A stretch of 64,000 nt of DNA from Streptomyces sp. SLBN-31 (GTDB taxonomy: Bacteria > Actinomycetota > Actinomycetes > Streptomycetales > Streptomycetaceae), in the NCBI RefSeq assembly GCF_006715395.1, contig NZ_VFNC01000001.1, positions 1,612,001 to 1,676,000 of the forward strand, written 5' to 3'. Each line of letters starts with the position of its first letter. Position 1 is the first letter of the stretch. A model generated the notes under the pieces. That model searched no databases. It saw nothing but the letters and a program-made list of their open reading frames with translations, and had not been told where the DNA came from. A program made the position numbers and the translations under genes. Shown piece after piece: positions 7,112 through 17,100 of this stretch.

Positions 7112-9873
7112 TGCTCGGCTCCTTCCGGGAGGTGGTTCTGGTGGTGCGGGTCGGTGGTCGGACGCGGGGCGGATCCGCCGGGGCGGTCGTCGTCGTCCGG
7201 GGCACGGCTGTCGCGGTTGGCGCGTTCCACGGCCGCCTCGAACTCGTCGAGGGCGTCCCGGACGGCTGCCGCGTCGGCGGGGCGGGCGGGTTGCCGGGCC
7301 GCGTACTGGGCGGCGGCGTCGACGGTCGTACGCAGGGTGGCACCGCGCACGCGGCGGCGCAGAGGACGGGGGGAGTCGCCGGCCGACCGGTCGGACAGCG
7401 CTGTCTCGTCCGGCCTGACCTCGAAGGACGATACCGCCCGGCCTGCCTCGCCCGAGTGGGTGGGGGTGGTGTCCTCGGGCCGAGCGTGCACCACACCGGC
7501 CTCGGCTTCCCCACGGGCCCGCGGCACGAAGGGCCTCTCCTCGTCCTGCGCCGTGTCGGCGGACACCGAGTGGGCAATCGGAGCCGGTCCGGTTCCGGGC
7601 GTCGTGTCCGCGACGGGCTCCGGATCCGCGGGGTCCGGGTCCCTGCGGGGGACTCGGCGGGGGAGCGGGCCGGGGTGGCCGTCGCGCGTAGTGTTGTCCC
7701 GGGTGACGGCCGCCCGGCGCGGGCCGGCGGGCGTGCCGGGAAGCGGCGGTTCGGCGAACCCGCGGGCGGTGTCCGGGGCTTCGGCGACCGCCGTGCGGGC
7801 GGCGGCCGTCTCCGTCGGCGCCCCGGAAGCGGTGGCCCGGTCGACGGCTGCCGGTGTCCTCGCCGCACCGGCGGCGGTCCCCACCGGGCTCATCGCCAGC
7901 AGCAGCGAGGGCGGCACCGACACCTCCGCCGTCACACCGCCGCCCGGCGTGCGGGACAGGGCGACGCCGATGCCCCAGCGGCGGGCCAGCGTGCCCACCA
8001 CGAACAGGCCGAGCACCTTCGTCGGCACCACGTCCAGCCGCTCACGGCGGATGAGACGGGCGTTCTCCTCGGCGAGCCGGTCGGCGCCCATGCCCAGGCC
8101 GTGGTCGGCGACCACGATCGTCGCGCCGCCCGCGGCCTCCGCCGCCGAGGTGTCACGGACGTACACCTCGACCGGGCTGCCGGCGGGCGAGAACGACACC
8201 GCGTTCTCCAGGAGTTCGGCCACCATCAGGGTGAGGTCGCCGATGATGTCGGGCTCCACCATGACCTCGGTGCGCGCGTGCAGCTGCACCCGCCGGAAGC
8301 CCTCGATCTGACCGAGCGCCGCGCGTACGACGTTGGTCAGCGCCGTCGGCCCCGAGTCGAGGACGGTCTCGCGGATGCCGGCCAGCAGCATCAGACTGTC
8401 CGCGTTGCGCCGCAGACGAACGGCGATGTGGTCGATGGAGTAGAGGCGTTCGAGCAGCGCCGGGTCCGTCTCGCCGCGCTCCACCGCGTCGATCAACGAC
8501 AACTGACGTGCCGTCAGGTTGCTGACCCGGCGCCCGACGTTGCCGAACATCTCGGCCACGTTGCGCCTGCTGAGCACCTGCCGCTCCAGGAGCGCGATCG
8601 CGGTGGTCTGCACCCGGTTGAACACCTCGGCCAGCTCACCGATCTCGTCGTCCGCGGTGACCGGCATCTCGCGCAGCTTCGGCGGGCTGTCGTCCTCGTC
8701 GTCGTCGGCGACCCGGGCCAGTTCACGGCCGGCCACCTCGGCGACCTCCTGCGCGGCACCGGTGAGGGCCTGCACGGGCCGTACCACCGAGCGGCGCACG
8801 ATGACGGAGAACACGATCCACAGTGCGAAGCCGAGCAGACCGATGTTCAGCAGCAGACCGGCCCGCCAGGCGGCGTCGCTGCGGGCGCCGTCGGCGCGGT
8901 CCGCGATCTGGCCGATCAGCGAAGAGGTGATCTTCAGCCGGGCCTCCGCCTGCCGCGGGTAGGCGGGGTAGTCGCCCAGGGCGTCCTGGAACGCCCTCCT
9001 GACCTCGGCCGGGGAACCGGCCTGCAACGTGCTGGGAGCGACCTGCAGTTCGGCGTACGCCTCGGCGATCTCCCGCATGGCGTCGGTGTGCTCGACGCCC
9101 GACAGCTCGTCGGCCTGCTCCGGGCCGGCGAACCGGGAGAACCGCTCGACCTGGTTGTTGTAGAGCTCGTAGGCGCCGACGGCGGTCGTGAACTCGATCT
9201 GGGCGTTCGTGTCACCGGTCGTCGCGGAGAACACGCCGGTCTCGAAGGAGCCGTGCGCGGCGTCGGCCCGCAGCAGGGAGTCGAGCAAATTGCCGGTGAA
9301 GGTGGCCGCGAGCTCGGAGTTGCGGTCCAGGCCGAGCCCGCCGATCACGGTCCTGGCGGCGTTGTTGTAGGCGGGGTCGATGTTGCTGGCGGGCAGGTAG
9401 CTCTGCTCGACCGTGCCGCGCAGACTGGTGAGGCCCTCGACCTCCTTCAGCGCCTGCGCCTCACCGTCCGGCAGCCCGTCGCCGAAGGCCTCGCGCACCT
9501 TCACGATCTGTGCGTCGACCTTGTCCTGCGCCTTGCGGTAGCCGGCGAGGGTGGACTCGACGCCCTTGCCGCCGGCCTCGTAGCGTACGGACAGCAGGAT
9601 GGCCAGCTGGTGCTCGCTCTCCAGGTCGTTGACCAGCCCGGCCACCTGCTCGCTGTTGCGCACCAGGTCGGCCGCCGACGCCGCGTCCCTCGCCTGGCCC
9701 ACCTGGTCGGCGATGAGGTAGGAGAGCAGGACGGCCACGACGGCCAGCGGGATGCCGACGAGCAGATTGAGCTTTCGCCGGAACGGCCACCGGTCGGCGA
9801 AGTGCCGGAGACGACCGCGCCTGAGCCGCGGCGGAGCCGACCGGGGCGGCGCGTCCACCTCGTTCGTGGACAC
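7108..9873 (-). CDS. cvnA: Conservon sensor CvnA, nitrate/nitrite-sensing-domain histidine-kinase-like protein
   Basis: This is a 921-residue membrane sensor. A TM at about 35-53 is followed by a long extracellular NIT-type sensing domain (about 55-335), a second TM (LLLNIGLLGFALWIVF), HAMP, a DHp-like helix region without an obvious phospho-acceptor H-box, and an HATPase_c domain (N-box ELLENAVSFSPAGS, then GLGMGADRL). The last 270 residues are Pro/Ala/Arg-rich and presumably disordered. The start is GTG at 9873 with a strong AAGGAGG about 6 nt upstream. It heads the cvnABCD operon. The ligand is unknown; the flanking osmoprotectant genes make solute or osmotic sensing a reasonable but unproven idea. 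Confidence 0.92.
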   Translation of the reverse strand: MSTNEVDAPPRSAPPRLRRGRLRHFADRWPFRRKLNLLVGIPLAVVAVLLSYLIADQVGQARDAASAADLVRNSEQVAGLVNDLESEHQLAILLSVRYEAGGKGVESTLAGYRKAQDKVDAQIVKVREAFGDGLPDGEAQALKEVEGLTSLRGTVEQSYLPASNIDPAYNNAARTVIGGLGLDRNSELAATFTGNLLDSLLRADAAHGSFETGVFSATTGDTNAQIEFTTAVGAYELYNNQVERFSRFAGPEQADELSGVEHTDAMREIAEAYAELQVAPSTLQAGSPAEVRRAFQDALGDYPAYPRQAEARLKITSSLIGQIADRADGARSDAAWRAGLLLNIGLLGFALWIVFSVIVRRSVVRPVQALTGAAQEVAEVAGRELARVADDDEDDSPPKLREMPVTADDEIGELAEVFNRVQTTAIALLERQVLSRRNVAEMFGNVGRRVSNLTARQLSLIDAVERGETDPALLERLYSIDHIAVRLRRNADSLMLLAGIRETVLDSGPTALTNVVRAALGQIEGFRRVQLHARTEVMVEPDIIGDLTLMVAELLENAVSFSPAGSPVEVYVRDTSAAEAAGGATIVVADHGLGMGADRLAEENARLIRRERLDVVPTKVLGLFVVGTLARRWGIGVALSRTPGGGVTAEVSVPPSLLLAMSPVGTAAGAARTPAAVDRATASGAPTETAAARTAVAEAPDTARGFAEPPLPGTPAGPRRAAVTRDNTTRDGHPGPLPRRVPRRDPDPADPEPVADTTPGTGPAPIAHSVSADTAQDEERPFVPRARGEAEAGVVHARPEDTTPTHSGEAGRAVSSFEVRPDETALSDRSAGDSPRPLRRRVRGATLRTTVDAAAQYAARQPARPADAAAVRDALDEFEAAVERANRDSRAPDDDDRPGGSAPRPTTDPHHQNHLPEGAEQ

Positions 9874-10231
9874 CGAGCCTCCTTACAAGGGAATCCTCGG
9901 TCGCGCGAGACGCGCATGACCGATTCCGATCGATGCTGGATCGTGAAAGATGGTGCGGATGACACCGAAGCGGCCCCCGTATACCGCTGTGACCGACGCC
10001 AACTTCGGTGAGACTACCGCCTCTTCGAACGATCAAGCGTGTCGCCCTACGTCAAGAATCCGTTACAAAGCGCCTCCGATTCCACTGACGTCCGTTCACT
10101 CAGCCTTCACAACCAATCACTCATTGAGGCCAATTGGTGACCAGGGCGCTCTTGACTGAGTGAGAACAGGCTGGATTGGATCAGTTGCAGCGCTTGCTCC
10201 TCATCAATCCCCCGAGTCCGGAACGGGAATC
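9874..10231. promoter_or_regulatory. 358-nt divergent intergenic region (cvnA / osmoprotectant-binding protein)
   Basis: No gene is seen here. The region is AT-richer than its surroundings (for example 10060-10150) and must hold promoters for both divergent transcription units. An inverted repeat ACCAAT (10112-10117) / ATTGGT (10133-10138) and a TTGACT hexamer (10152-10157) lie upstream of the binding-protein gene. I see no convincing -10 element. Confidence 0.4.
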
Positions 10232-11191
10232 GTGACTTCCAACGCCCCACGCAGCAGGTCCATCAAGAGCTACCCCGCGGCGGCCGTCGCGCTCGCCGCG
10301 ACCACGGCCCTGCTGGCGGGATGTGGCTCCTCCGACGACAAGTCCTCCAACCCCCTCGACGGGGGCAAGTCCGACGGCAAGACGGTCGTCGTCGGCTCCA
10401 ACAACTTCGCCGAGAGCATCCTGATCGCCGACATCTACGGCGAGGCCCTCAAGGCCAAGGGTGTCAAGGTCACCTACAAGCCGAACATCGGCAGCCGCGA
10501 GACCACCTACGGCCTGCTGAAGAACGGCTCCATCACCGTGCTGCCGGAGTACAACGGCGCACTGCTGGCCTACCTCGACCCGAAGGCGACGCCCAAGACG
10601 GTTCAGGCCACCACGGCGGCCATCGAGGCCAAGCTGGACTCCAAGCTGACGCTCCTCGACCCGTCCGCCGCGCAGGACAAGGACTCGGTGACGGTCAACA
10701 AGGCCACCGCCGACAAGTACAAGCTGACCTCCGAGTCCTCCATCGCGGACCTCAAGGCCGTCGCGAAGGACCTCGCCATCGGCGCCTCGCCGGAGTTCCA
10801 GACCCGGCAGCAGGGCCTGGTGGGCCTGAAGTCCGTGTACGGCGTGGAGTTCAAGTCGTTCAAGGCGCTGGACGCAGGCGGCCCGCTGACCCTGGCGGCG
10901 CTGAAGAAGAACACCGTGCAGGCCGCGGACATCTTCACCACGGACCCGAACATCACCAAGGAGAAGTTCGTGGTCCTGCAGGACCCGAAGAACCTCTTCG
11001 GGTTCGAGAACGTGCAGCCGCTCGTATACAAGAGCGGTCTGTCCTCGGCCGGCGTCTCCGCCCTGAACGCGGTCTCGGCCAAGCTCGACACCAAGACCCT
11101 GCTGGACCTGGACTCCCAGGTCCAGCTCGACAACAAGGACCCGCTGGACGTCGCCAAGGCGTGGCTGAAGTCGGCGGGGCTGGCCTCCTGA
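10232..11191 (+). CDS. Osmoprotectant-binding lipoprotein (OpuCC/ProX-like)
   Basis: This is a 319-residue secreted lipoprotein. A type II signal peptide ends in the lipobox LLAGC with Cys31. The mature protein shows TVVVGSNNFAESILIADIYGEAL, the SRETTYGLLKNGSITVLPEY segment that contributes to the quaternary-amine pocket, and ADIFTTDPNI near the hinge. This is the OpuAC/type-2 periplasmic fold for betaine/choline/carnitine. I use GTG at 10232 (GGAACGGGA upstream) rather than the frame-open codon at 10160. It is the missing component for the 3022-5524 transporter, separated from it by the opposing conservon and carrying its own promoter region. A G/C-rich hairpin follows. Confidence 0.9.
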   Translation: MTSNAPRSRSIKSYPAAAVALAATTALLAGCGSSDDKSSNPLDGGKSDGKTVVVGSNNFAESILIADIYGEALKAKGVKVTYKPNIGSRETTYGLLKNGSITVLPEYNGALLAYLDPKATPKTVQATTAAIEAKLDSKLTLLDPSAAQDKDSVTVNKATADKYKLTSESSIADLKAVAKDLAIGASPEFQTRQQGLVGLKSVYGVEFKSFKALDAGGPLTLAALKKNTVQAADIFTTDPNITKEKFVVLQDPKNLFGFENVQPLVYKSGLSSAGVSALNAVSAKLDTKTLLDLDSQVQLDNKDPLDVAKAWLKSAGLAS

Positions 11192-11201
11192 TCCGTGCGG
11201 T

Positions 11202-11232
11202 GTGGGTGCCCTCCCCGGCGGAGGGCGCCCAC
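11202..11232. terminator. Hairpin terminator
   Basis: A 13-bp near-perfect inverted repeat (11202-11214 / 11220-11232, one G.U-type mismatch) with a 5-nt loop lies between the convergent binding-protein and GH43 genes. Confidence 0.65.
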
Positions 11233-11237
11233 AGCGC

Positions 11238-12644
11238 TCAGTACCCGACGCGGAAGGTCGCGTCCTGCTGGTCGGTGGCGCTGGAGATCGGGTCGATGCG
11301 CAGGACGAAGTCGGAGTGCCGGATGTAGCGGGTCGGGTAGTTGTACGACCGGAACGACGACCAGGACGAGTCGGCGAGGCCCGCCGTCCGGTAGAACGTG
11401 GCGTCCCCGGCGAACGCCGTTGTGCCGTCGTTGACGTCCAGCCGCAACTGGTAGTCGTAGTGCCGCAGGTAGCGCGTCGGGTAGTTGACCGACTGAAACG
11501 AGACCCCGGACGAGTCGGCGAGACCCGGCACCAGCTTCCACATCGAGTCGGTGTACGGGTCGAAGGCGTAGGCGTCGGTCCGCCCGACGTAGTCGGCGTG
11601 CCGGACGTAACGGGCCGGGTAGTTGTAGGACTTGAGCCGGTTCCAGGCCGGGGTGCCCCACCTGGCGACCAGGTTGTTGTACTCGGTCGCGGTGATCGGC
11701 TGGATGCCGCAGTGCTTGGAGTTGAGCGGCTGCGTGTACGCCTTCTGGTCGAGGGCGGTCCAGGTGCCGGCGGACAGACTGCTGGTCTGCCAGGCGTAGA
11801 AGACGCCGTTCGGTGACCAGGTGTCGCCCCACAGGTACCAGGTCGAGCCGGACGTCAGTGACTTGACGAGGGTGGGCGCCTCGGTGCCGCCGTGCGAGAC
11901 GGCGGTGCTGAACTCGGTGAAGCTGCCCGGGTCCAACGAGGTGGACCTCGCGCCGACCAGTGTCGAGTTCTTCTTGAAGTAGAGGTAGTTGACGCCGTTC
12001 ACGCCGACGGCCAGATCGCCGTCGATGACGTCGTAGCCGGGGTCGAAGAAGACCTGCGGGGCGCCGGCGGTCACGAAGTCACTCGTGTAGTTGACCATGA
12101 TGACGTTGTGGCCGCTTGAGTTCACGGCCGAGTAGATCACGCCGTACTGGCCCCGCCCCGCGTCCCAGAAGGCCTCCGGCGCCCAGCTGTGGGTGTTCAT
12201 GTCGTGCAGCTTCATCCGCCGGTAACCGGTGAAGGTGCGCAGGTCGCTGGAGTCCCAGACATGGATGTACTGGCTGACGTAGGTCCAGTCGGTGCCCTTG
12301 AGGTCGGTGGCGAGCACCACGAACGTGCCGTCCTGCTTGCGCAGGATGAAGGGGTCCCGCAGACCGGTGGAGCCCGCGGTCGGGGTGGCCACCGGGGCGT
12401 TCTGGTTCAGCGGGGTCCACTCCAGGCCGTCGGTGCTGACGGCCAGGTGCAGGCCGTAGTCGGCGGCGAGCATGTCCGGGGACTCGGTGAAGTAGCACAT
12501 GACGTAAGCCGAGTCGGTGGCCGCGCGGGCGGTACCGGCGCCGAGCGCGAGGGCGCCGGTCGCCGCCAGCGGGACGGCCGCGGCCATGCCGAGGAAGTGG
12601 CGCCGGGAGGGGTGGGGGAGAGGGTGCGACGGTCTGGCGTTCAT
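11238..12644 (-). CDS. Secreted GH43-like glycoside hydrolase with C-terminal AbfB (CBM42-like) domain
   Basis: This is a 468-residue secreted enzyme. A Tat signal (SRRHFLGMAAAVPLAATG) ends near AGTARA. The N-terminal half (about 45-320) is a five-bladed-propeller GH43-type domain with TGLRDPFILRKQDGTF, HSWAPEAFWD and the DVIDGDLAVG and GGTEAPTLVKS blocks, where the catalytic acidic residues of the family lie. The C-terminal 130 residues hold three beta-trefoil repeats (SYNYPARYVRHADY, SVNYPTRYLRHYDY, SYNYPTRYIRHSDF), the arabinofuranose-binding AbfB signature. The likely role is hydrolysis of arabinan or arabinoxylan side chains outside the cell. Two short dyads lie upstream (12695-12707 and 12733-12748). 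Exact substrate is inferred. Confidence 0.85.
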   Translation of the reverse strand: MNARPSHPLPHPSRRHFLGMAAAVPLAATGALALGAGTARAATDSAYVMCYFTESPDMLAADYGLHLAVSTDGLEWTPLNQNAPVATPTAGSTGLRDPFILRKQDGTFVVLATDLKGTDWTYVSQYIHVWDSSDLRTFTGYRRMKLHDMNTHSWAPEAFWDAGRGQYGVIYSAVNSSGHNVIMVNYTSDFVTAGAPQVFFDPGYDVIDGDLAVGVNGVNYLYFKKNSTLVGARSTSLDPGSFTEFSTAVSHGGTEAPTLVKSLTSGSTWYLWGDTWSPNGVFYAWQTSSLSAGTWTALDQKAYTQPLNSKHCGIQPITATEYNNLVARWGTPAWNRLKSYNYPARYVRHADYVGRTDAYAFDPYTDSMWKLVPGLADSSGVSFQSVNYPTRYLRHYDYQLRLDVNDGTTAFAGDATFYRTAGLADSSWSSFRSYNYPTRYIRHSDFVLRIDPISSATDQQDATFRVGY

Positions 12645-12694
12645 GGGCGCTCCGGTACGTGCGGTGGCGTTGGGGTGGCCAAGTGACGGTATTT

Positions 12695-12748
12695 CGAACG
12701 AGGTTCGGTAAACCGATCAGAAGGTAGGGATGTGACGCGTGTGCGTCA
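12695..12748. promoter_or_regulatory. Two dyads upstream of the GH43 gene
   Basis: CGAAC-GAG-GTTCG (12695-12707) and TGACGC-GTGT-GCGTCA (12733-12748) lie 51-104 nt upstream of the GH43 start. Such dyads often serve LacI- or ROK-type regulators of sugar genes, but no regulator gene is adjacent. Confidence 0.35.
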
Positions 12749-12773
12749 ATCACACGGTCGCGCTTGGCCGGTT

Positions 12774-12810
12774 CTCGTCGGTCCGGACCTCCCGGACCGG
12801 ACCCGACGAG
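12774..12810 (-). terminator. Hairpin after second conservon
   Basis: An inverted repeat of about 13 bp with a single bulge (12774-12786 and 12794-12810) lies just beyond the cvnD stop. Confidence 0.55.
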
Positions 12811-12831
12811 TGAACTACGTTCTGAAAAGCG

Positions 12832-13407
12832 CTAGTTGACGGCGGCGGCGATCAACTGGTCCAGCAGGGCGATCAGTACGTCCCGGCACGAGCCGCGCTC
12901 CCGTGCGTCGCACAGCAGCACCTGGACGTCCTCCGGCAGGGCCAGGGCGTCCCGGATCTCCTCGGGTGGATAGGGGTGTTCGCCGTAGAAGCCGTTGACA
13001 CCCACCACGAAGGGGATGCCCCGGCGCTCGAAGAAGTCGATCGCGGCGAAGCTGCTCTCCGGGCGACGGACGTCGATCAGGACGACCGCACCCAGCGCGC
13101 CCAGCGCGAGGTCGTTCCACATGAACCAGAACCGCTGCTGGCCCGGCGTACCGAAGAGATACAGGACCAGGTCGTCGCCGATGGTGATGCGGCCGAAGTC
13201 CAGGGCCACCGTCGTGGCCTTCTTCTCCTCGATGCCCTCGAGGTCGTCGACGCCCAGGCCGGCCTCGGTCAACGGTTCCTCGGTGCGCAGCGGAGCGATC
13301 TCGCTGACCGAGCCGACCATCGTGGTCTTGCCGACGCCGAAGCCGCCGGCGATCAGGATCTTCACCGTGTCGGGCGCGGCCCGGGTGACGGTGTCAGAGT
13401 CGGCCAA
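12832..13407 (-). CDS. cvnD: Conservon GTP-binding protein CvnD (second conservon)
   Basis: This is a 191-residue CvnD GTPase. The P-loop is GGFGVGKTTMVGS, switch ATTVALDFG, G3-like FGTPGQQRFWFMW, then VVLIDVRRPESSF and VGVNGFYG in place of NKxD. It is paralogous to the first-conservon CvnD, but the N-terminus is shorter. The only in-frame start giving a full P-loop is TTG at 13407, and it overlaps cvnC by exactly 14 nt, as in the other conservon. It is the last gene of the operon, before a hairpin. Confidence 0.9.
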   Translation of the reverse strand: MADSDTVTRAAPDTVKILIAGGFGVGKTTMVGSVSEIAPLRTEEPLTEAGLGVDDLEGIEEKKATTVALDFGRITIGDDLVLYLFGTPGQQRFWFMWNDLALGALGAVVLIDVRRPESSFAAIDFFERRGIPFVVGVNGFYGEHPYPPEEIRDALALPEDVQVLLCDARERGSCRDVLIALLDQLIAAAVN

Positions 13408-13750
13408 GGCCGTCCCTCACTTTCTGCAGCAGGTCCAGATCCGGGTTCTGGGACACCGGACGCGGCGGGCGGAGCGTGATCCGGCCCGCCTCCAGCAGAT
13501 CGCACAGCATGATCACGATCACACTCACCGGCAGGTCCAGCAGAGCGGCGAGTTCGGCGACGGCGATCGGCTCGGCGCAGTGGCGCAGGATGCGCTGCTG
13601 CTCCGGCTGCGGTCGGGTGGCCCAGGTCGGCGGCGGGTCCACCGCGGTCACCGTCGTGATGAGCGTGAAGTCGGCACGGCTCGGCCGGGTGCGTCCGCCG
13701 GTCAGCGCGAACGGTCGTACGAGACGGCCTGCCGTGTCGCCTCCGGCCAC
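13394..13750 (-). CDS. cvnC: Conservon protein CvnC, DUF742 (second conservon)
   Basis: This is a DUF742 protein of about 118 residues: GRLVRPFALTGGRTRPSRAD, LITTVTAVD, then a winged-helix-like core ending in LLEAGRITLRPP. I chose the GTG at 13750, immediately after the cvnB stop, because it places the family start a few residues before GRLVRPF. An upstream GTG at 13813 would add 21 residues and overlap cvnB by 62 nt. Neither start has a strong ribosome site, so translational coupling is likely. Confidence 0.85.
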   Translation of the reverse strand: MAGGDTAGRLVRPFALTGGRTRPSRADFTLITTVTAVDPPPTWATRPQPEQQRILRHCAEPIAVAELAALLDLPVSVIVIMLCDLLEAGRITLRPPRPVSQNPDLDLLQKVRDGLGRL

Positions 13751-13751
13751 C

Positions 13752-14183
13752 TCACGCGCCGGAGTCGACGGTGGGGCCGATGCCGGCCCGCGGCGCCGCG
13801 CTGAGGTGCTCACCGATCTTCTTGACCAGCATGTTCATCTGGTACGCCACCACGCCCACGTCGGCGCCCGCGCTGGTCAGAACGACCAGGTGGGCGCCGG
13901 GGCCGGCCGAGGTGAGGATCAGGAAGCTGTTGGCCATCTCGATCAGCGCCTGGCGGACCGGACCGCCGCGGAAGTCCATGCTGACGCCCTTGCTGAGGCT
14001 CATCAGCCCGGAGGCGGTGGCGGCGAGCCGCTCGGCGTCGTCGCGCAGGAACCCCGTGGACTTGCTGACGACGAGGCCGTCCTCGGAGAGCACCACGGCG
14101 TGGTTCACCTCGGCGACCCGCTCCACCAGTCCGGTGAGCAACTGGTCGAGCTGGGTGTGGGTGGCGGGGATGGGGCGTGTCAT
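13752..14183 (-). CDS. cvnB: Conservon protein CvnB, roadblock/LC7 domain (second conservon)
   Basis: This is a 143-residue roadblock/LC7 protein (QLDQLLTGLVERVAEVNHAV, VLSEDGLVVSKSTGFL, MSLSKGVSMDFRGGPVRQAL, GADVGVVAYQMNMLVKKIG). The ATG at 14183 matches the family start; the frame stays open upstream into cvnA, but those residues are not roadblock-like. It sits 13 nt downstream of the cvnA stop. Its role is as the partner of CvnD in the membrane complex. Confidence 0.92.
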   Translation of the reverse strand: MTRPIPATHTQLDQLLTGLVERVAEVNHAVVLSEDGLVVSKSTGFLRDDAERLAATASGLMSLSKGVSMDFRGGPVRQALIEMANSFLILTSAGPGAHLVVLTSAGADVGVVAYQMNMLVKKIGEHLSAAPRAGIGPTVDSGA

Positions 14184-14196
14184 GACGTGTCCTTCG

Positions 14197-17100
14197 TCAG
14201 CGGTCGGCGGGCGGGGGCGTATGAGTGCCGGCGCCTGTGTCGGCGGGCCCGGCGTCCGGTTCTGCCTGGTCCTGCGGTACGGGGTTCTCCTCCCGGTCGT
14301 CGTGGGCCCCGGCGTCGTCGTCACGCGCCCGGAGCGTGCCGCGCTGGAAGCCGCCGAGCGAGGAGGCGGCGCGTTCCGCGGTGAACTCACCGGCCTGCCC
14401 CTCCTCTTCGCCCGACAGGTCCTCACGCAACTCGGCGGCCAGACTGGACTGCGGGACACGGCGGGGCAAGGGGGCGAGCCCCGGACGCCGCCCCGAACCC
14501 CCCGGCCAGCCGGGCCGACGGCCCCCTCCGGCCTCACCGCCCCGCGCGGGAGCGCCTGCGCCCGGGCCTCCGTCCGCGCCGGCCGTGCGCCAGGAATCGC
14601 TGCCGTCGGTTCCGCCCGCGCTCGGGGTGTCGGCCCCTCGGCCCGGGTCGCCCGCTTCCGTCCGGCCGGGACCCGACGCCGCCCAGCCGTCCCTGGCCCG
14701 GGTGTCCCTCGCCCAGACGGCTTCCTCGATCCGTCTGGTCCTCGCCAGCCGGTTGCTGTACGCCGTGAGTCTGTCCAGACGCCCGCGGTCGGGCACTTCC
14801 GCGTCCGGCCCGGGATCGGTGTCCGTGTCGTGCGCGCCCTGCGTTCCGCGCTCGGCGCGGTCGGCCACGCCGTCCGGGCCGCCGAATGTAGGGAGGTCAC
14901 CGAGGTCTCCGAGGTCACCGAGGTCGCCGAAACGCCCGCGCCCGGTATCTGCCTGCCCGCGCTCGCCGTCCGCCCCGCCGTCGGCGTTCCCCGAACGCGC
15001 GGCGCCCGCCGGGCGTTCGGCCGTGCCCGTGTGCTCGGGGTCTCCGGCGTGCCAGGAGTCTTCCGCGTTGCGGGTGGCCTGTGCGGGCCAGGTGCTCCCC
15101 GTCTGTCCGGCGCCCGCCGGGCGTTCGGCCGTGCCCGTCTGCTCGGAGTCCCGGGCGTGCCATGCGCCTTCCGTGTATCCGGTGGCCTCGGCGGGCGAGG
15201 CGTCCTCCCTGTATCCGGTGGTGTCGGCCGCCCGGATGCCCGTGTCCGTCGTCTCGGCCGGGCGGGCGGTGCCCGGGGACGGGGGCGCCGTGTGGTCCGG
15301 CTCGGCCGACGGGCCGGTTTCGGCCGCGCGGGTGTGTTCCCCGTCCGCGAAGCCGGCCGTGTCGTACGCCGTGTCGGTCCCGGCGCTCCCGTGGCGCGCG
15401 CGGCCGGGGGCCGCGTCCGAGGTGCCGGGCTCCGGCGCTTCCCGTACGACGACGTCGTGCGGAATCAGGACGATCGCCGTCGTGCCGCCGTACGGCGACG
15501 GGCGCAGGGTGACGGCGATGCCGTGGCGGGTGGCGAGGCGGGCGATGACGAACATGCCCAGACGCAGGTCGTCCGCGAGCGCGACGACGTCGAACTGGGG
15601 CTCCACCGCCAGCTGTTCGTTGAAGGAGGCGTAGTCCTCCTCGGACATGCCGAGCCCGCGGTCCTCGATCTCCACGGCGAGCCCCTTGGCGACCAGCGCC
15701 GCCCGCACGGACACCGGCGCCGGCGCGGGGGAGTACGCGGTCGCGTTGTCGATCAGCTCGGCCAGCAGATGGATCACGTCGGCCACGGCCGGCGGCGCCA
15801 GGTACACGTCCTCGTCGGTGTGCACCTCCACGCGCGCGTACTCGGCGACCTCGCCGACCGCGCTGCGCATGATGTCGATCAGCGCGACCGGCTCCCGCCA
15901 GCTGCGCCGCGGCTGCTCACCGCTGATGATGACCAGGTTCTCCTCGTACCGCCGCAACTGGCTGGCCGTGGAGTCCAGTTCGTACAGACCCTTGAGGACG
16001 TCGGGGTCGGTGTGCTCCCGCTCCAGCGTGTCCAGCTTGGTGAGCTGGAGGTTGACCAGGTTCTGCGACTGCCGCGCGATACCGAGGATGACCTTCTGGA
16101 ACCCGCGCCGGGTGTCGGCGAGTTCGACGGCGGTGTGCACCGCGGTCCGCTGTGCCTTGTTGAACGCCCGCGCCACCTGGCCGAGTTCGTCCCGTCCGTA
16201 GTCCAGCGGCGGTGTCGCCTCGTCCGCGTCGACCTTCTCCCCCCGGTCCAGCCGCGCCACCACGTCCGGCAGCCGCTCCTCGGCCAGGCTGAGGGTGGCC
16301 TCCCGCAGGCCCCGCAGCCGCCGCGACAGCGAGCGGGTGATCCGCCAGGACATGCCGACGCACAGCAGCAGCGCGATCAGTCCGCCCGCGCTCAGTGAGG
16401 CGGCGGTCAGCAGCAGGTTGTGCGCCTTGTCGGCGCTGCGGTCGAGCAGGACCGACGTCTGCGACCGGATCATCCGCCCGTACTCGTCGCCGACCGTGGC
16501 GAAGGCGGCCGCCCACCTGTCCCGCGCGTCGGGCAGCGCGGCCCTGCCGTCGGCGCCGGGCCGGGCGGCGAGCACCTGGTCCTCGATGTCCTGCACGCTC
16601 CGCCACTCCGGGCTCTGCAGGATCCGCTCGGTCTCGGTCTTCGCGCCGCCCTGCAGCGAGGGCACGATCTGGTCCTCCACCAGCCAGCGCCGGGTGGCGA
16701 CCAGCTGGGAGAACGCCGCCCACTGCTTCTCCGTCAGCTTCCCCGTCGGCCAGGCCAGGGTGAGCTGCGCGTCCTCCTGCGCGACCACCTCCGCCGCGTG
16801 CTCCAGCGCGACCAGCGGGCCGGCCTGCGAGGTGAGGTCGCCGTCGTCGACCTGGGACAGTTCCTGGAAGGCGTGGATCTGGTCGTCGATGATCGAGCCG
16901 TACTGGCCGAGCGCCTGCGCGGAGGTGATGTCGGTCGGCTTGTCCACCTGCCCCCGGTAGTACTCGAGGCTGCCGACCGAGCCGAGCACCGAGTACAGCC
17001 GGTCCGAGATGCGCGCGGGCGCCTTGTTGATCGCGTCGGACTGGCCGACCAGCTTGGCGACCGCCTTGTCCGTGGCCCGGCGCTGCGCCTCCAGGGCGGC

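Noticed and set aside
7132-10011. A 959-codon + strand frame over the first cvnA
   Set aside because: It is antisense to cvnA and has no recognisable motif.
14184-14918. Extended N-terminus of the second cvnB reading back to 14918
   Set aside because: The extra residues are antisense-like low complexity and overlap the cvnA end; the roadblock domain starts at the ATG at 14183.
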